The notes below the pieces were generated by a model. The model was not told where the DNA came from. It saw only the letters and a list, made by a program, of their open reading frames with translations, and ran no database searches. The translations under genes and the position numbers were made by a program. Of a stretch of 64,000 nt of DNA, positions 25,923 through 38,588 are shown one piece after another; within the stretch, counting starts at the first letter, position 1, and every line of letters starts with the position of its first letter. This DNA comes from Azadirachta indica (taxonomy: Eukaryota > Streptophyta > Magnoliopsida > Sapindales > Meliaceae), in assembly GCA_022749755.1 (NCBI GenBank), contig CM040452.1, positions 16,262,350 to 16,326,349 of the forward strand, in the 5' to 3' direction.

Positions 25923-27594
25923 ATGGAATACAAGGATGATAACCACAAGATTTCACACCAAAAATATGACTGTCTCTTATTTGGTAAGCTTTGATGCCCA
26001 AATCATTTTCTTGTTTTAATATTCTGTTCTTGAAAGTTGATGTAATCAATTATCATTTTTGATTTTCAGATCTAGATGACACCCTTTATCCTCTGAGTTC
26101 TGGCTTGTCTGTAGAAGTCACAAAGAATATTCAAGGTATTGCATACAGCATACATGATAGCTTTATTTTGAAGATTCTTTTCCTTCTCTCCAAAATCATT
26201 CGTATTCTTAATTGAATATCATGACTAATTCTGCCATTTCTTTTCCTAGAATATATGCTCAAAAAGCTTGGTATAGAGGGAACTAGAGTTCCTCAAATGT
26301 GTGTTTCATTGTACAAACACTATGGGACAACAATGGCTGGTCTTAAGGTATGACCAAGGGTTCTTTTGTTTAATTTTTTTCCTTGAATGTTATAACTTCA
26401 GCTTGTTGACAATTGTCTATCATATTTTGTTTTTCCTATCTTAAGGCTATTGGCTATAATTTCGACTATGATGACTTCCACAGGTACTCATTTTCTCGCT
26501 TTCTGTATGTTTGTATGGTTGAAATAAATCTGTAAATCTCACATTTTTCTTGTTTTACAGTTTTGTTCACGGCAGATTGCCCTACAAGATGCTGAAACCT
26601 GACCCTGTTTTAAGGAATCTTTTACTTAGTCTGCCTATTCGGAAAGTTGTAAGTTTCTTTATTTTTGCTTACACAATTTGTTCCTTGTTTGTTTGTTATT
26701 ATTGTTGATTCTTTTCCTCACATCACATTTTTTGCCTGTCCCTGTCTAGATTTTTACCAATGCCGATGAAACTCATGCTGCTAGAGTGCTTAGCAGGCTT
26801 GGTCTGGAGGATTGTTTTGAAAGGATTATATCCTTTGAAACTTTGAATTCCTCCAACAAAGGCACTGTTCCTGCAAATAAGTATGTTGCTGAATCTGGAA
26901 GAGCAGAATTGCATACCACTTCTAGCGCAGAAACATATGACATCGATGAGTTTTCTTCTCATCCCAATGCTGATGTTGAACTTCCAAAGACTCCAGTTGT
27001 CTGCAAACCATTTGAAGAAGCATTTCAGCAAGTTTTCAAGATTGCCAAGATCACCCCTGAAAAAACTGTATGATGATTGATCTGTGGGTTACATTTAGCA
27101 TTTGAATCCCTTTTTCATTCTGAAAACAGACCAGCTTTTTTTTTTTTTTTTTCGCCCTGTGGTTAGCAATTTCTATCACTTTCATGTTTCTGCTATTCAT
27201 CCATTATCTTTCACCAACACATTGTAACATCTTGCATGGCAGATGTTCTTTGACGACAGTATTCGTAATTTACAGACTGGTAAAAGATTGGGACTTCACA
27301 CTGTATGGGTAAGCTTCTAACATCCCGAACCAGGAATATGGTCCTAGATGTAGTGTTTTTTGTCCGCTCACGCATGTTGCTACTTAATGTCTCGAGAATG
27401 TTCTCATCTTTATTCTTGTATCTTATGGGTAATAGGTGGGTAATTCTCACAAACTGGAAGGTGTGGACTGTGTACTAGAGAGCATCCACAATATGAAGGA
27501 AGCGTTGCCAGATCTTTGGGAAGCTGCTGATGAAAAGTCTGAAAGCATCAGTTATTCAGGAAAAGTTGCTATGGAAACATCAGTAATTGCTTAG
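25923..27594 (+). CDS. HAD-superfamily hydrolase, pyrimidine-5'-nucleotidase-like (copy 2)
   Basis: Tandem paralogue of the gene at 22097, same predicted phosphatase chemistry. Exons: 25923-25983, 26070-26135, 26250-26347, 26446-26483, 26561-26648, 26750-27067, 27243-27308, 27436-27594; 297 aa. Motif I is DLDDT, motif II IFTNAD, motif III Lys in CKP, motif IV FFDDS, all intact. Six introns match copy 1 in position and phase. A seventh (26484-26560) splits the exon that is whole in copy 1. The segment between motifs II and III is 15 codons longer than in copy 1 and is the most diverged part, so substrate handling may differ. AATAAA at 27728-27733 is the likely poly(A) signal. The UFD1 gene converges from the other strand only 265 bp away. 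Confidence 0.9.
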
Positions 27595-27727
27595 GCTTTA
27601 GTTATGAAAGTAAACATCAAATATCTATTAGGCATTTCTGCCGTCCCTGTTTTTATCGTTCCACGCAGTGGAATGGATATTTGAATATGATTTTTAATGA
27701 AATGAAGTTATTTAACTGTCTGCCCAT

Positions 27728-27733
27728 AATAAA
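27728..27733 (+). promoter_or_regulatory. Polyadenylation signal of HAD copy 2
   Basis: AATAAA 134 bp past the stop codon, in the short gap before the convergent UFD1 gene. Confidence 0.5.
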
Positions 27734-27859
27734 TTTAAGTTGATATAAATATAATTACATAACAATAAAGAACAGAAAAAAAAAATGTAGATATGCTGAA
27801 TTTCTACTATTCTGTTTCATATCTTGAAAGGGGCTGGATGATGAAATGCTCGAACAATC

Positions 27860-29888
27860 TCAACCCCTCAATGAATACTTCTTCCCAGTGAATGCCTGGA
27901 ACTTTGGTTTTTCCATGTTTTGACACGGCTCCTGACTGCTGCTGCTCTTTGGAGTAACCTAATTGCAAAATCAATCAATTGATGAATGTAATAATGAGCT
28001 AATCAGCAGTTATAGAATTTAAATTTAAATGAATCTCTATCTATGTTTATTTAAATGAATATCTATGTGCTTTTCAATCAGGTTATGTGTTCACTCTACC
28101 ACGAAAAAAAAGAAATATTATATAATAAGACGTACTTTTGAAGTTGCATTGGAACGGTGGTTTGTATTTGAGCCAAACACGAGTTTTCCAGATTGCTGAC
28201 GTGATGAAGCACTTGATGACCCAGAACCATTAATTCCACTGTCTACATTTGATTGATGTGATTCATTTGGCTGATGAGATTGGGTCAGTGAAGAGGAACT
28301 TAGTGCAGTTGGTTGTGTTGAGTATCTTCCATCCAAGCGTCTACCAGAACCAGAAAATGGACTGAACTTGGCAAACCTTTTGGCAGGCTCTTCTTGAACT
28401 GAAAGAAAGGAACTACGATCATCTGAAAGGACTTGTATCTATGGATACATTCAGGAAAATTAAGTTCCTATTCAGATGGAAAATTAAGTTCCAAATTCAG
28501 ATATAAACAACATTTGAAGAAGTGAAAAACCTTCTGGCCGTTTCCTGGGTGACAAAGAAGATACAGGTTTTTCAGGTTCTTTGTAATCAAGAGGAGGCGC
28601 AAAGTCCACCTCACAGTCTGTTTCAATTATACTGACAGCAGAGGAGGGCTTTGTTTCGACTATATTGATGTAGAACTTCTTATTGTTGTAAGGAACCATG
28701 ATGGTGTCACCAGTGGTTAAGCAAGAGTAACTCCTCAAAGAAGTCTCCAAGCTGCAAGTGGAAATAATTCAAAAATGTATATCACTTCTCCCCCGTAACG
28801 ATTTTATAGAAAAGAAGAAGACAGTTATAAACATACATGGCTTTGGGATTGGAGATATCTAAGAAGTCCTTCGTGTGGGGCTGCAATTTCAAAAAAGATC
28901 CCTTTGCTAGACTGGTATTTTTAACTTTCACAATATCTCCCTCTTGCAGGAGCATGTTTTCCATCATCTAAAAGCATAACACAAAATAAATAAGCATGCC
29001 AATATCAACAAAGACTACCTAATAATGTCATGCATATATACAAATTTCAGCTTCCTGCCCAATTTCTCACTTCAGAGAGATGAAAGGAGCCTGATTTATG
29101 ATTAATATGCACACCACCATAATCATCATCAACAAAGATACCACCATATTTATAAAAGGAAACACAAAAACACAAAACCATACCCAATATGGCAAGTATA
29201 TCAGACCCTCATCTGCAATGAACTCCATGACTCCGCAGTGCGTGACCCGCCCAGCAGAAGCATTACTCAATTCAAACAGCATGGGATACTCAATATGCAA
29301 AGATGCTGGAGAAAGAGGTTCAATATTATGTCAAGCAAAATCCCGTTAGAATGCAGCAGCCACAACATAAAGAATGAAGATAAGGCTGAAAACAGAATTC
29401 TCTACTTACCAAGGTGATCAAGAGCTGAGAGAGGCATGACAACTGGTAGAAACAGCAAATCTTATGATCAGTTAAGTCAAAAGCCTTTGAAAAACAGTTA
29501 CTTCTCCATTTTGGGGAAGAAAAAGAGGAAAACATTTGTAGAACTTGTTGAGGAAGATATACGTACTTTTATCACCATTTTCTAGATGTGGCTGCAAAGA
29601 TTTGAAAAAACTAGAATTCAGAAAGAATTCAGTTGTAAATGAATTGATTATACATACAAAACACAGTAAAATCTTGGAGCCAAAATATAGTACATGTTTA
29701 GAGAATGGTATAATCAACATAAGTGATTAAAGAAAGATTAATCAATGAAATCTCCTTGGATTGAGTTTGAAGGAAAAGTAAAATTGAATTCTATTTGCTA
29801 TAAATGGCTCTCTTACCTTATGAATGAAAGAAACAGGATAACAACGATACTGTTGTTCAAATACTGCATTGAAATGGTTTCTATAAGC
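27860..29888 (-). CDS. UFD1: Ubiquitin fusion degradation protein UFD1 (5' end unresolved)
   Basis: Adaptor that, with Npl4, brings ubiquitinated proteins to the Cdc48/p97 ATPase for extraction and degradation (established). Minus-strand exons: 29817-29888, 29567-29591, 29410-29442, 29184-29305, 28837-28967, 28531-28751, 28136-28398, 27860-27958, giving 321 codons plus stop, all in phase. Seen: [12 protein letters not shown] at the start of the double-psi barrel UT3 domain; [50 protein letters not shown]; then a Ser/Asn/Gln-rich tail ending [14 protein letters not shown], a typical plant UFD1 C-terminus. The first exon is not certain. Before FEQQ the open frame reads AYRNHFNAV, which differs from the usual plant start. 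One candidate is an ATG at 30322-30324 followed directly by a GTATGA donor; reading on upstream from 29888 is another. Confidence 0.88.
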
Positions 29889-32279
29889 CTGCAGTTTCCA
29901 AAGCAGATGATTGGATAAGCAAATAACCACAAGTATATCATATTACAACAAAAAACTCGAGCCAAAGCCGCAAAAAATTTGACTTAGTATGGTATTAATA
30001 CAGTGAAGTTTGGTTCATTGCTGAAAGGATACAGTTATAAGCAAAGATTATTGATTGAGAACCCCAACTAACTTTAACTGGAAAACAGGCAAAATTAAGA
30101 GCATAGCAGATACCCAGTCACGGAAACAAATGATCAACAAGCCTGAATCAACAACCACATTGATAATAAACAAAGGGATATCTTCTTATGCATGCTAAAG
30201 AATCAAATTTGATCAAAGCTCATAATCAACAAAATCCAAGCCAGGTTCATAGTCCATTCTTGGACCTCGAACTGACAATTCAACAAACACAAACTACAAT
30301 AAATACAATGATGAGTCATACCATAATCACCGAGTTAAAGAGGAAAAACCAACGAGACAATGTCGAAAATCTGTAAAATATCACAATAACAAACAAGTGA
30401 GAAAACGAGTATAAAAAAATGCAAAACCCAATTATTCGTTAAAAAAGAAAAAGCAGAGTTAATATCATGATCCACTACTACCAAAACCAAAATATACTAA
30501 CCTGCAAAAAAGAAATCAATAATGAAATACAGATCCCATCAATCATATTAATATGTTATTCCAATACAAACCAATGCATAATCCCCGATTCATATACAAA
30601 AAACTCGTATAGTTCATTCACATTCACTAGAAATAAAAGAGAACAAGAAAAAGAAAATACCCAGAACAAGGTAGTACAGCAGACAAAAGTAAAAAGATGA
30701 GAATGTCTATAACTTTTTATCAGTGTGACATAAATAAACATGGGACTTGTGACTATGACTATGGATTTGATGAAGAAATAGCAATAAGAACAACCTTTTT
30801 TACTGAGAGGAACAGAAAAGTTGGCAAACTGTAGAGTAGACGATGAAGCAATCTCAGTTGAATCGTTGAGAGCGAATTGAATGGCTTCTGAGGTTTTACA
30901 GGTTGAGAGAATGCCTATAACACACGGCCGGTTTCCTACTTAAAAACTCACTCCGTAATCATATTCACATTTACCCCCACTTCCATCAGGAAAAGGATAT
31001 TTATATGTATATTAGAATTCTTAAACCAATCACAATTCTATTACTGGTTGATTTTTTTTTTAAACTTTCTTTTTTCTTAAAAAAAAAAATGACAGAACAA
31101 AAATTTATTTATATAGACAAAAATAATAAATCTTATCGTCGTGACATTATAATTATTATGGTGTACTTCAGCTTATATTTTATCAATTAATAAAATGTTT
31201 TTTATTATATTATTTTTCCTAATAATTACCATCCAAATTTTTATATATGCTGCATTATTTTATTCCGTTTTACGATACAATGAGGCATATATTTTCTAGT
31301 TATGTACAAAAGGAATCCATTATATAATTATAAAGTCTAAAATACAGTTTCAAAAAAACAAAAAGAAAGTTTCCATATTACTGATAAAAAGAACCCACGA
31401 AAATATACATATTTGTAGCTAAAATATATATTTATTTTATTAGGATATATAAATTATTTTTAAATAAATTCAAACTTAATTTAATTCTCGTTTTCAAAAA
31501 AATCTTAATAATCTCTTAGTAGACATTGTAATCAATAACTTTATAATTTTTTTAACACGTTTAATAAAATTATAACAAGTGTTAAGTAGAGTTATAACTT
31601 TAGCTATAATTGCTTTTATCTTCTCTTCAATTTGAACTCCAGTAATGAGATTAGTAACTGTTGGTCATGTAAAAAGAAATTTTTTAGAAAAAATTAAAAT
31701 TAATAAAATCTTATTGAAGATGAACAATAAAATCTTTTTTAAGATCAACAATATTGAATTGATTATTTAAAATTGAGAGGGTTTGAATTATACACAATTG
31801 TTTTGGCAAATCAATTGCTTTAATAAATAACCAACATTTATTTTTAATAGGAGTTTCTTCAAAAAAATTTAAGTGAATTATTTTTATAACAAACTTTAAA
31901 CAGTAGATATCGCTAAAAATTCAGCCTAATCTTAAGATATTTTGATTAATTATATTTAATTGCGGAGAGAATTAAACTTAATTAAGCTTTGGGCCTAAAA
32001 TCGAGTTCTGTGTCAAGGCCCATGTTTAGACAAGAACTGGAGTCTAAATGAGATCTTGTCAAAGTGCAACCCAGTCCAACACATGTACAACTGTGAATCG
32101 TTGCAAGTTGGAACTTGCAGCAATCCCTGAGGAGCTAACCCTCGGCACGGCTGCTCTTCCTAGTACCTTTCGGTAGGAGTTTAACATCAACAAAGTATCG
32201 TCCTTGCACTTAAACAGAGTTTAAAGTTTCTAGCTTTTAGCTCTCTGGTGATATTGAAAGTAGGTTTCAGAGGCTAAAC
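29889..32279. other. UFD1 upstream region and MPP6 upstream region
   Basis: 29889-30900 probably holds UFD1 introns and 5' UTR; no coding exon could be fixed. The UFD1 promoter would lie above 30900. From 31000 to 32000 the DNA is very AT-rich with no gene. A GC-richer patch at 32030-32200 lies just before MPP6 and may be its promoter and 5' UTR. Confidence 0.4.
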
Positions 32280-34643
32280 ATGGCAAAACGCGAGCTTTCC
32301 AGTACTTTAAAGAACTTGAAGGTAATACAATGGCTACTAGCTATTGTTTTTTACGAATAATTGTTGTTGTTTTAACTGTTTTTGTTTTAATTCATATGGG
32401 CATTCTTTGTTTTTTCTATGTTTTTCTTTAAATTTACGTGAAACTATCAACACTGTAAACCTGGGAGCTCATGTGGGATTTTTTTAAAAATATTATCGCA
32501 ATAGTTTATGCAAAGGGCAGCTCATAGAGAAGAGAAAACTAAGAAAGAAGAAGAGATCAAGCCTGACGGGAATTTCAAACCCCCTGGTACAGTTCAAAGG
32601 AAATGGTAAGTCTTTCCTTTTTATTAATTGGTAGTATTTTCCAAATTATTCTGCTTTTTTTTGATTCGTAAATCTGTGATGCCAATTGTTATTTCCTATC
32701 CTTCTTATTATTGTCTGAATTTTGCTGCACAACCGCATTATGAATGATACAAGTGTTCTTGAACGAGAGACATTTAAGAACTGAGGTCTATTTAGGCTAC
32801 AAAAGGTTGGATTGTAGATGTTTCCGTAGCTCAAACTAAGGCCTGTAGTGTCATGGTCTAGGTACTGTTATTTCCATAAATTAGAGATAATAAATTTCTT
32901 GGTGGAGAGGACCTCACTTTTCTGATTATGAGTGTGTTCTAGGATTAAGGTTTGTTACAGTAGCAAACTAATGGTCAAATATACAGAAAAAAGCATGCAA
33001 TCTTGAAGAGTTCTAAGATGTTATTGTTTAAAACATATATATCTATAAGCTAATTCTGTCAGAATATTTAAATTGGAGTGAATCTAGGATGTGACAATTG
33101 TATTATGTCGGAACATAAGAGCATCCTCCTCCAAAGCTAGCAAATCATTTTACATGTCCCTTAATTTGCAAAAGGTGGGATTGTGTTTATGATAGAATAG
33201 CAGCTAGTCCCCATCACAGCTGCATATTTAGTTGAGTTTCCTTAATGCTTTACTTTTTCTTTTTCCCATTTGATTGCTGTATATATCTTATCTTTGTAAA
33301 CTTGCAGTGTGGTAGTAATGGAAGGGGATCCTCATCCAGGAGCTGTTATAGGACGGATGTCATTTCAAAGTTTCAATCCTTCTATTGATGTGAGTATAAA
33401 GGTCGAGTGACTTGAAAAATTTCCATTGACTATTGACTGAGCTCCTCATGTCTAAGCCTTGTCTTGGTAGAAACTGAATGAAGCAGTAGCAAACCTTCAT
33501 CAGCCAGAGGCCTCTGCTGCATGTACTAGCAATCAAGCGGGGAGAAATTCTTTGAGGTAGGTCACTTGCCTTCTCAAATCCCTTTGCAAAGTTGTAGAAA
33601 AATACTAGGTTGCAAACTTGTATGAATAGTTGAGGTTCTTCTGTCAAATACATGAAGATAAATACCGAATTCCCCTTCTTCATGCTGGGCCTGAAATTTA
33701 CAGAATTATGGCCGTTATGATATGGCTCAACTAGACTCTTCTCTTGCCTGCTTTCGCTGATTTCTTTTTTACAGTTCATGGAGCACAATGAATTGAATAT
33801 AAAGTGTTGTTTGCCTCTTTGACTGATTGACTCAACACTGAAAAGCTGCAGTGGTCTTTATCAGATTGTTTGTGTGCCAATCATTACCCTGAGAAGAATT
33901 AAATGGTTCTTTTACAGTATTATGGAGATTGTAAAAATTTGACAAAAGTGATGTGGAGATGTTTTGTGATTGAAATTTGCAACATTATTGGAGTAATAAT
34001 CTACAAGTTTTAGTTCCATGGGCTCTCTCTCTCTGCCACAATTTTCTAGAAATTCTTCTGAAGTAGACTAGTTTGGTTATAATGATCCTTGTGAAACATG
34101 TTTGACGTACCAAATGAAAGCAATTTCCATGAGTTATTTTCTTATGCAGGTGGAATTTCTTGTTTTTAGGGCTTGCATACGAGTTTTTGGATTTATGATA
34201 TTTTACATACAGATTTAATAAGTTTAATGGATGGAAACATTGGTTGAAAATCTGAGGATAATAGATGAATTAATGTATAAAAGGTCATCATAACCATGTG
34301 TTTGCTGACATACTCATAGATTATTCATTTTCTCATAACTTCCTCTGACTAATATGTGTGTGTATATCTTTATGATGTCTGTAGGGAAAATGAATCATCA
34401 GATGATGGAGCAGAGTGCTTGAAAGATGATAAACGCAATACTAATGGGGACCTCAAAAGAAAACAGTCTGAAGTAGAATCTGAACAACAATATCGAAATA
34501 AATCCCCAAAAAATGTTCAAGCGGGCCAACAATCATCACCAAGTAGCCATAAAGGTTCCTACAAGCAACCAAAGCCTGAAAAACTGGACTGGAGTGTTCT
34601 TAGACCACCGAAGTTTCCAAACAAAAAGGGTGAGCAAAATTAG
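32280..34643 (+). CDS. MPP6: M-phase phosphoprotein 6 homologue (RNA exosome cofactor MPP6)
   Basis: Small nuclear protein that links the helicase MTR4 to the RNA exosome in rRNA processing and nuclear RNA decay (established for the family). Exons: 32280-32321, 32505-32605, 33308-33389, 33471-33556, 34385-34643; 189 aa. Seen: the conserved N-terminus MAKRELSSTLKNLKFMQRA, then a Lys/Glu-rich stretch, and the core PHPGAVIGRMSFQSFNPSID that defines MPP6. The last exon is polar, rich in Lys, Ser and Gln, and ends near LDWSVLRPPKFP. I recall that the Arabidopsis equivalent near At5g59460 has been labelled 'scarecrow-like', apparently from a neighbouring GRAS gene; this protein has no GRAS domain. 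The intron of about 830 bp before the last exon contains no other gene. Confidence 0.88.
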
Positions 34644-36064
34644 AAGATTGTTTGATATTATTAATTTCCTTTTATATTTGCATCAGGTCGTAACGTTTGG
34701 AACTGTAATTTTATGATAATATAGATTTTCAGTTTTCTCAATTAGCCGTCTGTTTTTCTTTGCTTTTCATTAAGAGTTAGTCTTCTTTTCTGCGTAACAT
34801 GTACTTCTTGAAACACAAGGACACACCCAATTTTGATACAATATTTGTGAGCGAAGTTACATTCTACATGTGATATTTGTGTATGGTCTTTGTAGTTATC
34901 TTTTTGTTTGGCATATTTTGCTTTGAATTCTGAAATGTAGAGGAATTAAATAAGCAGTAATGAAGAATGTAATACGAGGAATAATTAAATGCCAACGGTA
35001 GTCTGTACAGAATTATGAGAGCACAAGTCCTTTCAACGTGGCATTCGTTGAATGATGCAAAACGGTGGTGGGATTAATTGTCTTTGGTTTTCTTAAGGTT
35101 ATTGTGTTGTTTCAAGAACCCTTTCAACATAATCCAATCATATTCCAGTAATTAATGCTGGGCCATTGGGGTATGTTGATGCGCGCGGAATTGACCATAC
35201 TAAGGGCATGTGTGAATGCGAGATGTCCTAATAAAAGATGTGGGGTCCATGATCAAATTTTATTGGTAGAGTAACCGCTGTCATTTTGGACTAAACATGG
35301 AAATGTAAGCCCTCCTTCAATCACATCTTCATGTTGCACAGTCCCCTTTGAACAATAAACGGTGTAGAAAACTCGTTCTAGTGAATTTTCTTTCTTGAGG
35401 CACCGTTCAATGCTTCGTTGTCTTATCAAATCGTGTATACTTTACTCAAAGCATTTGATAATATTCCATTTACTGGTTTGTTGTATTGATATCTTGGGTT
35501 GTATTTGAGGATGTTTTCTGTGAACATTTGCATCTGGCAACAATTTTTGGTACTTCACATAATTTTTAAGATGCCTTTTCAACCCTAGAAAGTGTCTTTA
35601 TTTGTTCAGTTAAACACTGCCAAACAAACAAGGAACACTCCGAACCAAACCCTCTTTGATCTTCACATGCTGAGCAACGAACAACGTCATTTAAGAATAG
35701 AACTGAATATTTTTTTTTCTTAATACTCAAAAATTCAACAACCGTTCTGTGTGTCGAAAATTGGAGCTTACTGATGTTGAATGCAACTGAATATTTAATG
35801 CCGCACCGCTGTGATTCTAAATCGTCTATACGAAAACATATTACCCACAAAACAAAAGGATAACTGATACTCATTGACAACAGTACAATTGAGTTTATCA
35901 TACCAGAACATGGGTCTCATGATAGCATTTAAGTTGTTCTTTTATATTTTTATATTACAGAAAAATATGATTTAATACATTTGGTTTACTGACAAAAAAT
36001 ATAAAAGAAACATACTTAATATACTCCCATGAACCACCAGCTTCAAGTAGTAAAAGGTGTAGTT
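34644..36064. other. Intergenic between convergent MPP6 and GRAS1
   Basis: 3' flanks of two convergent genes. A minus-strand frame at 35566-35901 (111 codons) has no recognisable domain and is probably chance. No repeats or RNA genes are seen. Confidence 0.45.
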
Positions 36065-38200
36065 TTATGAATCTTGGATAGGTTTCCAGACAGAAAGAGC
36101 ATAGGCCAATCTCCCCTTCCATCCTTGCAGCATCCACTGGCCAACTTCATCAATCACAAAATCAGGATGAAAGTTTGATTTCACCAAAGTCATAACGTTC
36201 TTCAGAATGTCCTTATCTAGTTGAAGCTGCCTGAACCCGGCTCTCAGATTCCTAGCCTGCCATTGCTTGTAAGTCTCTGGCCTTTCAACCCTCTCCATAC
36301 CCTCACAAGCAATGACATTCATGGCATCTTTACCATATATTTCTCTCTCAAACACTATCCTCCCTTGATCTTCTCGAGGCACGGTAGACTCGAACATATC
36401 AAAAAATGTGGAAAAATGAAAAAGTGCCTCGCGGAATCGTGGGAGAAAGAAGGGTGCATTATGGGTGCCATTAACAACTCCAAGGATGAATATGTCTGGA
36501 TTAATTTTCTTGATCAATTCTAAAACAGCATCCCTGGGACTGTTGATGACCACTGTATCATCTGGCAAGTTCCTCATCCGATACATACAATTAACAACAG
36601 TTATCTCTTCTTTCTCAATCTTGAGATCCTCTAGTTGGATATTCTGCCATTTTTCTGCTATGGCATTGTAGTCAAATGGGACACTAAATCTCTGGGAATA
36701 ACATTTTAATCGGTGCCCGGTCTCTTCAACCCTTTCAGCAGGCCTGAACCCTGGTTGAGGAAACTCAATGCCTGTGATACGAATCTTTGGAGTACCAGTA
36801 GGCCTTTTTGAGATACGCTGAATAAGGCAAGGCCACTGAAAACCATAACCAATGCCAAAATCAATAATGTGTATCCTTGTTGCTTTCTCCGCTAGTTTCA
36901 TAATTGTTCTGTTTGCCATGAAATATGACATTCTACTGAAAGGGCAAGACGAAATATATACCTTGTAACCTTGTATGATTTCGGCAGCTGATGCCCTACC
37001 ACATAGATGAGTTCGAATTGGTGTTCGAGTGCCAGCCAGGCGTGCCTCTAGGCCATTAGCAAAGTAATGTGCCAGTCTTTGGTTTCCATCACCAAAAGGA
37101 GAAGAATGCTGTCTAATTTGCTGTAAAATCTCATTTGCTGTTCTTTGGTCATAGTTTGCCACAGCTTGAGCACACACATTTAAAAGAGTCCACAAATCCA
37201 CGACTTCCTTCTTTTTGCCTTTCCTCTTGGAGCGTTTTGTTCCACCATTAGACCCTTTTGACTGCCCATTCTGCTGCACCTTTCCACTTGATCCATTGGG
37301 AAAAAATCCATGAATCAAACAAGTTGCAGTCTTATTATTCTCACATTTGCAGAGCACCACTTCATCGATCATCTCTGATGGCTCATACTCGGCAACCGAA
37401 ATTGCACAATGCTTGTTGCTCCTCCCTTCTTCAAGATAATTACTATCCTCTAGTTCATAAGATTTCCTTCCCCTTGACCCATATGGTGAACTGTAACCCC
37501 TCTCCTTTGCTGTGCTAGCTACACTCTTGGAATTAATAATAACAGTGTCATCAATTTGAGGGAAATTACTGGCTTCCCTTACTTCTCCAGTCAGTCCAAA
37601 AGGCTGTATCTCATTATATAAACTTTGTACAATAATGCTATTTTCAGGAGAATTTTGCACAACAGGGAGACTGCAATTGCCTTGATTACTTATCCAATTG
37701 GGCTCAGCCAAGCAGCGAGCAGAACTTCCATTTCTGCCATCACCATAGCTACTAATAGTGCAAAAATCATTCTGCCTGTTTGAGTTTTGATTCAAACAAG
37801 GAGAGGCTTGATTTGGTGAAGGTGGGTATTTCTGGCCAAGAACTTCATAGAAGGATTTTTCTGCGGCTTGGAGAGCCAAACAATCCTGCAACATGCATGT
37901 CTTACCCTCCAGATCTTCTTCCATTAACATGTCACTTATATACCTGAGAGTTGCATGGGATAGCTCACTGCTGTCTGCAGGATCTCCATACGAGCTCACA
38001 CTGGAAGATGAAGTTGAGGCACTAGGTGGCCGCGGATTGGTTTCAAGGGAAGGTGGTGTTGGGGGAGGAGGAGAATCTATACTGTTATCGTTGAGTATAA
38101 ACTTATCAGCATGATGCTGGTTTGAATGGACTGAAGCAGAGCCATGGTCGAACTGTAAATGATTCATGGAACTAGAGAATCCTTGAAGAAGTGTATTCAT
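36065..38200 (-). CDS. GRAS transcription factor, SCL14/SCL33 (LISCL) type (GRAS1)
   Basis: Nuclear transcription regulator. Members of this subfamily act with TGA bZIP factors in stress and detoxification gene control (SCL14, established). Single coding exon, 711 aa. The N-terminal third is low-complexity and acidic and includes SDMLMEEDLEGKTCMLQD (89-106) and AAEKSFYEVLGQKYPPSPN, typical of the LISCL group. A basic TKRSKRKGKKK (321-331) is a likely nuclear localisation signal. GRAS domain about 334-707: first Leu-rich part VDLWTLLNVCAQAV; IHIID (443-447, the VHIID box); second Leu-rich part; PFYRE region with FEREIYG; SAW region WMLQGWKGR (689-697) to the C-terminal Trp. A 5'-UTR intron lies 14 bp upstream of the ATG. 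Confidence 0.95.
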   Translation of the reverse strand: MNTLLQGFSSSMNHLQFDHGSASVHSNQHHADKFILNDNSIDSPPPPTPPSLETNPRPPSASTSSSSVSSYGDPADSSELSHATLRYISDMLMEEDLEGKTCMLQDCLALQAAEKSFYEVLGQKYPPSPNQASPCLNQNSNRQNDFCTISSYGDGRNGSSARCLAEPNWISNQGNCSLPVVQNSPENSIIVQSLYNEIQPFGLTGEVREASNFPQIDDTVIINSKSVASTAKERGYSSPYGSRGRKSYELEDSNYLEEGRSNKHCAISVAEYEPSEMIDEVVLCKCENNKTATCLIHGFFPNGSSGKVQQNGQSKGSNGGTKRSKRKGKKKEVVDLWTLLNVCAQAVANYDQRTANEILQQIRQHSSPFGDGNQRLAHYFANGLEARLAGTRTPIRTHLCGRASAAEIIQGYKVYISSCPFSRMSYFMANRTIMKLAEKATRIHIIDFGIGYGFQWPCLIQRISKRPTGTPKIRITGIEFPQPGFRPAERVEETGHRLKCYSQRFSVPFDYNAIAEKWQNIQLEDLKIEKEEITVVNCMYRMRNLPDDTVVINSPRDAVLELIKKINPDIFILGVVNGTHNAPFFLPRFREALFHFSTFFDMFESTVPREDQGRIVFEREIYGKDAMNVIACEGMERVERPETYKQWQARNLRAGFRQLQLDKDILKNVMTLVKSNFHPDFVIDEVGQWMLQGWKGRLAYALSVWKPIQDS

Positions 38201-38214
38201 GTAGAATTATAGAC

Positions 38215-38588
38215 CTACACAGGAGGAGATTAATCAATTTTTGATTCTCAGGGGGATCTTGAGAAAAGAAAATGAAAACAAAATCGAAACTAGACTACTG
38301 TTTTGCTTTACCAAAAAATTTTTAAAGCAAAAATAAAGAAGCAGGACAAGATATTTCTGCAGAATCAGAGCTCCATTGAAAAACCAATTAGTTCTCTACT
38401 TGTCAAAATTATACATAGTAAAAAAGAAAATAGCTGGAAAAATAAATAAACAACAGAGAGATCCCCAGAAAATGAAGATACGATTGAAAATATATATGTA
38501 CAGAACTAATTACACGATAACAAAAAATGGACAGATATAATAGACTTAAGCAAGCTAGAAAGAACAAAGGAAGAAGAAAGAAGAGTAC
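38215..38588 (-). other. 5'-UTR intron of GRAS1
   Basis: Minus-strand donor TAAG|GTACTC (exon edge 38589) and acceptor TGTGTAG (exon resumes at 38214), leaving 14 bp before the ATG. GRAS2 has a matching arrangement with the donor TAAG|GTACGC, so the intron probably predates the duplication. Confidence 0.65.

Noticed and set aside
33360..33788. 142-codon minus-strand frame
   Set aside because: Antisense to MPP6 exons 3 and 4 and the intron after them; no domain.
32280..34643. Naming this gene a scarecrow-like factor
   Set aside because: The protein has the MPP6 signature and no GRAS domain; the label seems to come from the neighbouring GRAS gene in an older annotation.
35566..35901. 111-codon minus-strand frame between MPP6 and GRAS1
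   Set aside because: No domain and no similarity that I recognise; composition like neighbouring non-coding DNA.
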